From an uncultured Clostridia bacterium (lineage in GTDB: Bacteria; Bacillota; Clostridia; Christensenellales; Borkfalkiaceae), in the NCBI GenBank assembly GCA_944341075.1, contig CALVLV010000022.1:1-34400 (forward strand): 34,400 nucleotides of DNA, written 5' to 3'. Position numbers and translations under genes: made by a program. The stretch's first letter is position 1; every line of letters begins with the position of its first letter. This document shows positions 1 to 5,008 of the stretch, in pieces. The notes under the pieces were generated by a model, which was given only the letters and a program-made list of their open reading frames with translations, was not told the DNA's origin and ran no database searches.

Positions 1-125
1 GCAGAAGGCCTTCCGCTTGCGGAAAACGGCAGATGAGCGTAAGCGACGCTACTTTGCGGAGGGTTCCCTTTGGGAAACCGCAAACCGAGTGAGCCGAAAG
101 GCGAACGCGTGGAGAAATCTCATAA
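1..125. repeat. Truncated palindromic repeat at the window edge
   Basis: This stretch is non-coding and built of small hairpins, for example TTCCGCTTGCGGAA near position 10 and GGTTCCC/GGGAAACC near 64-82. It ends in GCGTGGAGAAATCT, the same arm end that closes the 'TGTCATTTCGACC' repeat family seen at 13350, 25789 and 32871. It is probably the inner part of one such element, cut by the window start. The opposite arm is not visible. Confidence 0.5.
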
Positions 126-157
126 AACAGACTACAACGGCAAAAAATACCGAAAAA

Positions 158-180
158 GCCTCCCGCTTAGTGCGGGAGGC
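158..180 (-). terminator. Intrinsic terminator of the NusG-II gene
   Basis: A 9-bp GC-rich stem (GCCTCCCGC / GCGGGAGGC) with a 5-nt loop lies 27 nt beyond the stop codon of the minus-strand gene. On the minus strand it is followed by a run of five T. Confidence 0.85.
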
Positions 181-207
181 TTAAAATATTTATTGCCCTG
201 TAAAACA

Positions 208-705
208 TCACCCTATGGGCAGGTTTTCGCCGTCGCTTGCATAGTCAGAGGCGATTATGCGCAGGCGGTGCGGCGTGCATACTATCGAACCCGAGCTGTC
301 CTGTATGGCGGGGGTGTGCACGCAGTCTTCGCGGTTGGAGCAGTCGGTCTGAGTCACCTTTACCGTGCGGGCAGAGCGGTCTATAACGATTATGTTATAG
401 TCGCGCATTTCATCAAACGAGCCGCCGTCTTCGCAGAAGATAAGCGTTACGGTGCCCTCCTCGCCCTCGGTTTCGCGCACGTTGGCGGTGAGCACGATAT
501 TCAGCGACTGCTTTTCAAAGTCGTAGCTGAAGGCAAGGCTGTTGTTGTAGTACCCCTCCACCCCCGTCAGCGCGGAGGTATCGCGCGTTAAAAACACGCT
601 GAGGAAGAGCGCCGCAATTACCAGCGCCACGACTGCGTATATGAGGACGTCCCATATTTTAAAGAACCTGTCCTTTTTTACCTGTTCAACTTTTTTAAGC
701 GACAT
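208..705 (-). CDS. NusG domain II-containing membrane-anchored protein
   Basis: This 165-residue protein has a short basic N-terminus, one membrane segment at about residues 20-42, and an extracellular domain. The C-terminal pattern CSNREDCVHTPA...SIVCTPHRL is the hallmark of the NusG_II family, which has paired cysteines and a strand ending in a 'C.P..L' motif. Such proteins are not transcription factors. They occur beside Gx-type membrane proteins, ApbE and FMN-binding proteins in loci for flavin-based electron transfer, and the next two minus-strand genes upstream here are exactly those. The ATG at 705 has only a weak purine-rich sequence ahead of it (AAAGGCAGG). The gene ends at its own terminator and is separated from apbE by 730 bp of repeats, so it is probably transcribed alone. 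Its exact role in the electron path is unknown. Confidence 0.8.
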   Translation of the reverse strand: MSLKKVEQVKKDRFFKIWDVLIYAVVALVIAALFLSVFLTRDTSALTGVEGYYNNSLAFSYDFEKQSLNIVLTANVRETEGEEGTVTLIFCEDGGSFDEMRDYNIIVIDRSARTVKVTQTDCSNREDCVHTPAIQDSSGSIVCTPHRLRIIASDYASDGENLPIG

Positions 706-769
706 AGCCTGCCTTTAAACGCCATAAGGATATGCTGAAATACTAAAATAAGTAGCCTGCTTTTGTCAT

Positions 770-1165
770 TTTGACTCTCGAGGTTGGGTATCCCTTATCA
801 AGAGGAGCTTGTCCTCGTCCTTGGCTCCCTTGTGTGAAGACGAATAAGGCACTTCATAGCACAACGGACACCCGTTGTGCGTGCCGAAGAGAGGCGAGGA
901 CAGTTTTCTCAAAACAGCGGACACCTGCTGTTTTGCTGTCCGAGGTGAGCAAAAACATAGTGCAGTGTTTTTGCGGTGACCGAGCCAACGGTTTTCCTTA
1001 CCGTTGGCGAGAAGAACGAGGGCAAAATCCCCCCTTGGCTTGCCAGAGGCAAGCCTTCCCCCCTTTGGCAAGGGAGGCAAGAGCCCGAGTGGTGACCGAG
1101 GCGGCAAGCAATATTCTTTATTGCCGCCGAGACGCTGGCGGCAAAGCCGACTGAGGGATTGTTAC
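770..1165. repeat. Palindromic mosaic repeat, copy A
   Basis: Non-coding block built of successive hairpins joined by fixed linkers. Stems include CAACGG/CCGTTG (862-877), AAAACAGC/GCTGTTTT (911-934), GCAAAAAC/GTTTTTGC (949-974), CCAACGG/CCGTTGG (985-1007), GGCTTGCC/GGCAAGCC (1037-1055) and GGCGGCAA/TTGCCGCC (1100-1128). The linkers GGTGACCGAG and GAGACGCTGGC recur in the copies at 2862 and 4040, where the stem sequences differ. The block ends in GACTGAGGGATTG, the usual right border of the cassette. Reading frames across it are incidental. Confidence 0.8.
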
Positions 1166-1254
1166 CAGATATATCGCGCGGGCAAAGCCCGCTCATCACT
1201 CATCACGTTTGCCGCAAGGCAAACTTATCACTTTTTCCAATCCCCCCTTAATCC

Positions 1255-1428
1255 CCCCTTTACACAAGGGGGGCACGGTGTGGGGTATCCCCTTTACACA
1301 AGGGGGGCACGGTGTGGGGTATCCCCTTTGCACAAAGGGGGCACGGTGTGGGGTATCCCCTTTACACAAGGGGGGGCACGGTGTAGGACATTCCCCACCT
1401 TACACAAAATGGGAGCGTGTAGGGGTAA
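1255..1428. repeat. 34-bp tandem repeat, about five units
   Basis: Units start at 1255, 1289, 1323, 1357 and 1393. The first four steps are exactly 34 bp or nearly so, and the last unit is degenerate. Each unit holds a small hairpin, CCCCTTTACACAAGGGG, followed by GCACGGTGTGGGGTAT. The hairpin resembles the terminal palindrome of the neighbouring mosaic repeats, so the array probably grew by tandem duplication of an element end. Because 34 is not a multiple of three, the unit reads open in more than one frame, which creates spurious ORFs. The array lies directly after the apbE stop codon on the minus strand. Confidence 0.9.
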
Positions 1429-1435
1429 ACTAATA

Positions 1436-2719
1436 TCACCCCTGCTGCAGGTCGGCTATAAGCACAACGTTGCCGTCGGCATCTACGGTGTTGCCGCGGG
1501 TATAGTTTTGCGAAAGTATATTAACTTCCTGCGGCCTGTTGGTTATAACGTAATACTTGCCGTCCGCGGCGGCGTAGGCAAACGTTATTGCCAGCCCCTC
1601 CGCCTTGACTTCATCTGAATTGATATACTCCACCGCCCGTTCAAGCCCCATGCAGCATATAGCCGTGGTGCGCGCGTCTGCCTCGGCAGCGGTGCCGCCG
1701 TTGAGCGAGGCCGTCATTATGCCCGTCTGAATGGGCGAACCTGTGGCGGGGTTTATTATATGGCAGTAACGCACGTCGTCTACGGTGTAATACTGCTCGT
1801 AATCGCCAGAGGTGGAAACGGCGGTGTTGGTCGCGCGGCGCGAGATATACGAGCCGCCGAGTATTCCGCCGCGGGGGTCGCGGCTGGTAAGGTTCCACTT
1901 TCCGTCGTCGGAGACTGCCGAACCGTTTATCTGCCACGATGAGGAGCCGAGGTTGTAGTAGCCGTATTCATACCCCGCCTCGTCCACCATTTCGTCTATA
2001 AGGTCGCAGGCGTAGCCCTTGCCTATGCCGCCGAGGTCTATGCTCAGGCTATATGTGCTGTCGCCCTCCACCGTCACCGTCTTTTGCGGCTTTATCGCAT
2101 AATACTTGCCGTCGTTTTGCTCCAATTTCAGGTCGCCGAAGGCGGTGGCAAGCTCTTTAAAGGCGGAAACATACTTTTCTGCGGGCAGTTCGGTTGCGGG
2201 GCTTTCGCGGTCGTAGGGGCGCTTTTCTCCGTCTGCGCGCGGCGCAAAGCCGTACAGGTCGACCGAGTAGTAGACGCCCGCGTTGTAGGCGCCGTCCGTC
2301 TCTTCGTACACGTCAAGCGCATATTGCAGCACGTTGTAGGTGTGTTCAGTTATCTCCACACGCGCGCCGGGGTCGGCCGTATTGAATTTGTATATATCAG
2401 AACCCTCTACAGATACCGAAAGGGTGCTTTCGAGTTCGGCAAGCAACTTGTCCACCTCGTCGCCGAGCGACATTGCCGCCTCGCGCTCCTCCTCTGTTTC
2501 AAAGGGGGCGTACAGCGCAAGCGTTCCGCCCGTTGAAAATGCGTAGCCGTTGCGCGAATACATGTAAAGGCCGGGGTGGTCTTTTACCGAGGCAAAGGTG
2601 CCCCTGTATTCGCCGTCCGGGTCGCCGGGGTCGGGGTTGGTATTATTTTTACAGCCGCCGAATGTGAGTGCGGCAAGCAGGGCCGCCGCGGCGGCGATAC
2701 AAACAATTCTATTTTTCAT
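1436..2719 (-). CDS. apbE: ApbE-family FAD:protein FMN transferase (lipoprotein)
   Basis: This 427-residue secreted lipoprotein attaches FMN from FAD to a threonine or serine of target proteins outside the cytoplasm. The N-terminus is a lipoprotein signal (hydrophobic stretch, then GGC at about residue 23). ApbE motifs are present in order: SIDLGGIGKGYACD (about 227-240), the following YYNLGSSS, then AVSTSGDYEQYY, CHIINPATGSPIQ, and AEADARTTA with the metal-binding aspartate. The usual NLGGD is altered to NLGSSS. The length is slightly above family average because of an N-terminal linker. The FMN-binding lipoprotein encoded just upstream on the same strand is its likely substrate. A sigma70-type promoter ends only 10 nt before the ATG and no Shine-Dalgarno is seen, so the mRNA leader is probably only a few nucleotides. 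Confidence 0.93.
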   Translation of the reverse strand: MKNRIVCIAAAAALLAALTFGGCKNNTNPDPGDPDGEYRGTFASVKDHPGLYMYSRNGYAFSTGGTLALYAPFETEEEREAAMSLGDEVDKLLAELESTLSVSVEGSDIYKFNTADPGARVEITEHTYNVLQYALDVYEETDGAYNAGVYYSVDLYGFAPRADGEKRPYDRESPATELPAEKYVSAFKELATAFGDLKLEQNDGKYYAIKPQKTVTVEGDSTYSLSIDLGGIGKGYACDLIDEMVDEAGYEYGYYNLGSSSWQINGSAVSDDGKWNLTSRDPRGGILGGSYISRRATNTAVSTSGDYEQYYTVDDVRYCHIINPATGSPIQTGIMTASLNGGTAAEADARTTAICCMGLERAVEYINSDEVKAEGLAITFAYAAADGKYYVITNRPQEVNILSQNYTRGNTVDADGNVVLIADLQQG

Positions 2720-2729
2720 GGTTGCAAGT

Positions 2730-2759
2730 ATTATACATTACGGCGGGGCAAAATGGCAA
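2730..2759 (-). promoter_or_regulatory. Sigma70-type promoter of apbE
   Basis: On the minus strand TTGCCA (2754-2759) and TATAAT (2730-2735) are separated by 18 nt. The predicted start is about 4-5 nt before the apbE ATG at 2719, giving a nearly leaderless mRNA. Confidence 0.65.
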
Positions 2760-2861
2760 GTTAAAACGCCGCCCGCCGCGCATTTGTGGCATTTTGGGGC
2801 ATTTTTACAACAATTGCATTTTGTTGCGCCTTATTTTAAGAGAACTTGGCGCCATTGTGTT

Positions 2862-3174
2862 AAGGGAGCTGGCAGGCGATAGCCTGACTGAGGGATTTGT
2901 TTCTACAAATCGACCACATTATAGGCGCCCCTGCCTAAGGACGAACGAGGCACTTCATAGCACAATGGACACCCATTGGGCGTGCCGAAGTGAGATGAGC
3001 AAACGCATATGCAAGGCGTTTGCGGTGACCGAGCCGTGCGGCCGTACACTGCACGCACGGCGAGACGCTGGCAGGTTGGAGCAACGCAAAAACCTGACTG
3101 AGGGGTTTGGCTACGCGATTTACACCGCACCACTCGAACCCCTCATTTAATTCCTCCCCTTAGGCAGGGGAGGC
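2862..3174. repeat. Palindromic mosaic repeat, copy B
   Basis: The block starts with a minimal unit (GGGAGCTGG, stem CAGGC-gata-GCCTG, ACTGAGGG). It continues with GCGCCCCTGCCTAAGG, a multi-hairpin cassette (stems at 2963-2978, 2999-3023, 3034-3060 and 3072-3096) and GACTGAGGGGTTT. It closes with CCTCCCCTTAGGCAGGGGAGG-type terminal palindromes at about 3153-3173. Positions 2885-3174 are almost identical to 4074-4362. There is no credible gene inside. Confidence 0.85.
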
Positions 3175-3187
3175 ATATAGTAAAAAA

Positions 3188-3212
3188 CGCCGACGGGCAC
3201 AGCCCGTCGGCG
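3188..3212 (-). terminator. Intrinsic terminator of the FMN-binding lipoprotein gene
   Basis: An 11-bp stem (CGCCGACGGGC / GCCCGTCGGCG) with loop ACA lies 29 nt beyond the stop codon. On the minus strand it is followed directly by six T. Confidence 0.93.
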
Positions 3213-3241
3213 CTGTAAAAACAGTCTTTAAATTTTAAAAA

Positions 3242-3802
3242 TTAAAGCTTTTTAAGGGCGTCCTGCACTGCAAGAAGAAGCCTGCCGCTGCTCTGGGTAG
3301 CGCCGTCTACAAGAAGAGTTTCACCGTCAACTACATAGGGTACATACCCTTCAACGGTATCTTCTACGGGACAACCTACAGGCTGCCAACCACTCGCAGG
3401 GAACTTAGAATTTTCACCTTCTGTGCGAACCTGAACATCTACAGCAAGCACATCATCAACATCAAGACCTACATACTTCTGAAGAAGACCAGCCTCGCCT
3501 GCCTCATATGCATCATGACCAGGCTCAGTCCATGAGGGCGTAAGCTGTGTCAAACCGCTATTTTCGTCAATTTCAACCTTAGTGATCTTGCCATCTTTAA
3601 CGGTGACATTTACTTTTACACCGTAGTGCATTTCGTTCTCTTCACCTTTATGCGCGTAATAGTCATACTGACCGGTCACGGTCTGAGCGCCGCCGTTGTT
3701 GTTATTGTTGCTGTTATCGGAGCAAGCTGCAAGTGCGGCTACGCCGAAAATTGCTACAATACCTGCTACAAGACCGATAATGGCCTTTTTGATGCCTTTC
3801 AT
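3242..3802 (-). CDS. FMN-binding domain lipoprotein
   Basis: This 186-residue protein has a lipoprotein signal (hydrophobic stretch ending in the lipobox LAAC at about residues 24-27), an Asn-rich flexible linker, and one FMN-binding domain over about residues 40-186. The domain shows the family pattern: 'YGVKVNVTVKDGKITKVEID' early, then LVDGATQSSGRLL near the C-terminus. The DGATQSS segment matches the motif whose threonine receives FMN covalently from ApbE. It is probably a surface electron carrier, comparable in principle to the single domains of Listeria PplA. The gene has a strong promoter about 90 nt upstream, a good AAAGGAG ribosome site and its own terminator. The apbE gene follows on the same strand. 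Codons in this gene are less GC-rich than in neighbours such as gltX. Confidence 0.9.
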   Translation of the reverse strand: MKGIKKAIIGLVAGIVAIFGVAALAACSDNSNNNNNGGAQTVTGQYDYYAHKGEENEMHYGVKVNVTVKDGKITKVEIDENSGLTQLTPSWTEPGHDAYEAGEAGLLQKYVGLDVDDVLAVDVQVRTEGENSKFPASGWQPVGCPVEDTVEGYVPYVVDGETLLVDGATQSSGRLLLAVQDALKKL

Positions 3803-3890
3803 TGTTTATCTCCTTTTTTTACAAAAAAATTTTTTCAATATAAGTGCAGGGTAAAATGCCTTACATTGCTTTTTCCCTTTTTGCGCCAAT

Positions 3891-3920
3891 ATTATACCGC
3901 ATTAAGCAGAACAAAGTCAA
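3891..3920 (-). promoter_or_regulatory. Promoter of the FMN-binding lipoprotein gene
   Basis: On the minus strand TTGACT (3915-3920) and TATAAT (3891-3896) are separated by 18 nt. The leader to the ATG at 3802 is about 80 nt and AT-rich. I see no FMN riboswitch in it. Confidence 0.8.
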
Positions 3921-4010
3921 GCATGTGGCAACGCAATAAATATTTTTTTAACGATTGATAAATTTTACACAATATGTAAATTTTTAACAACTGTGTCAGT
4001 TTGTGATATT

Positions 4011-4447
4011 GAGATTTCTCCATGCGCCGCCGCGCTGAAGGCTCCTTTGTGTAAAGGGAGCTGTCAACGCAGTTGACTGAGGGATTGTTTCTACAAATCG
4101 GCCGCACTATGGGCGCCCCTGTCTAAGGACGAACGAGGCACTTCATAGCACAATGGACACCCATTGGGCGTGCCGAAGTGAGATGAGCAAACGCATATGC
4201 AAGGCGTTTGCGGTGACCGAGCCGTGCGGCCGTACACTGCACGCACGGCGAGACGCTGGCAGGTTGGAGCAACGCAAAAACCTGACTGAGGGGTTTGAAT
4301 ACGCGATTTGCGCCACGCCGCTCGTACCCCTCCTTTAATTCCTCCCCTTAGGCAGGGGAGGCTGAGGACTATGCGATTTGCGTTGTACCACCCGAACCCC
4401 TCCGTCTTGCCTTCGGCAATCCACCTCACCTGCCTGAGGGAATGCCG
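4011..4447. repeat. Palindromic mosaic repeat, copy C
   Basis: The block begins with a stray AGATTTCTCCATGCG arm of the second repeat family (about 4013-4027). It continues with CTCCTTTGTGTAAAGGGAG, the minimal stem GTCAAC-gca-GTTGAC (4063-4077), TGAGGGATTG, and a multi-hairpin cassette nearly identical to copy B. A terminal palindrome follows (about 4340-4362). A further right-end-like piece with CCCCTCCGTCTTGCC is at about 4396-4447. It lies directly downstream of the DUF559 gene. Confidence 0.85.
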
Positions 4448-4457
4448 GGCAGGAAAG

Positions 4458-4829
4458 CTACTTTTTTAATCGCTCACTGACAATGCTATCTATATACTCA
4501 CACACACCGATGAAATTTGTGTTTATATCCAAATTTGTAAAACGCAACACTTCAAGATTTCTTTTATTTAAATAATTTGTTCGCTCATTGTCATATTCAA
4601 TTGCTTCGGTTTCAAAATGTTGTGAGCCATCAATTTCTATAACTAACATTGCCTTTGAACAATAAAAGTCTACTATATAATCACCTATAACTTTTTGCCT
4701 TACAAACCGTGCTGAAGAATAGCGCAGAAAGTCGTACAATAAATGCTTTTCCTCGTCCGTCATATTCTTACGAAGTTCACGTGAGTTCTCTTTAAGCTTA
4801 TTATTGTACTTCCTGTTGACAATAGTCAT
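4458..4829 (-). CDS. DUF559 (PD-(D/E)XK-like) endonuclease domain protein
   Basis: The protein is about 123 residues. An in-frame ATG at 4853 exists, but the ATG at 4829 has AAAAGG seven nucleotides ahead and gives the typical family start MTIVNRKYNNKL. The sequence follows DUF559: ELRKNMTDEEKHLLYDFLR, then FVRQKVIGDYIVDFYC, then LVIEIDGSQHFE, then LEVLRFTNLDI. The aspartates of 'YIVDFYC' and 'EIDGSQH' are the expected metal-binding residues of a Vsr-like restriction-fold nuclease. Its cellular role is not established. The gene is visibly AT-richer than its neighbours, stands alone and lies between copies of the palindromic repeats on both sides, which suggests horizontal arrival or a link to the repeats. 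Confidence 0.88.
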   Translation of the reverse strand: MTIVNRKYNNKLKENSRELRKNMTDEEKHLLYDFLRYSSARFVRQKVIGDYIVDFYCSKAMLVIEIDGSQHFETEAIEYDNERTNYLNKRNLEVLRFTNLDINTNFIGVCEYIDSIVSERLKK

Positions 4830-4857
4830 ATGTATACCTTTTTGCTTCCGCATTAGT

Positions 4858-4991
4858 GCAGGCGCCCCTGCCTAAGGGGAGCTGGCGCAAGCGAGCGTTA
4901 GTAAGCTTGCGACTGAGGGGTTTGAATACGCGATTTGCACCGCACCGCTCGTACCCTCCTTTAATTCCTCCCCTTAGGCAGGGGAGGCTGA
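4858..4991. repeat. Palindromic mosaic repeat, short copy D
   Basis: Minimal version of the same element: GCGCCCCTGCCTAAGGGGAG, CTGG, a 7-bp stem CGCAAGC/GCTTGCG (4886-4911), ACTGAGGGGTTT, about 45 bp of shared tail, and the terminal palindrome CCTCCCCT-taggc-AGGGGAGG. Left and right ends are inverted copies of each other. The tail matches copies B and C, but the 170-bp multi-hairpin cassette is replaced by a single stem. Confidence 0.85.
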
Positions 4992-5008
4992 GAGCGGTAT
5001 GCGAAAAA

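Noticed and set aside
1255-1428. CRISPR array
   Set aside because: Units are adjacent without unique spacers. The same applies to the 43-bp array at 13145.
1004-1618. Long plus-strand reading frame over the repeat region and the end of apbE
   Set aside because: It is created by the 34-bp array and palindromic repeats, has Gly/Pro-rich repeated peptide sequence, no ribosome site, and runs antisense into apbE.
3803-3890. FMN riboswitch before the FMN-binding lipoprotein gene
   Set aside because: The leader is about 80 nt, AT-rich and lacks the conserved RFN-element boxes.
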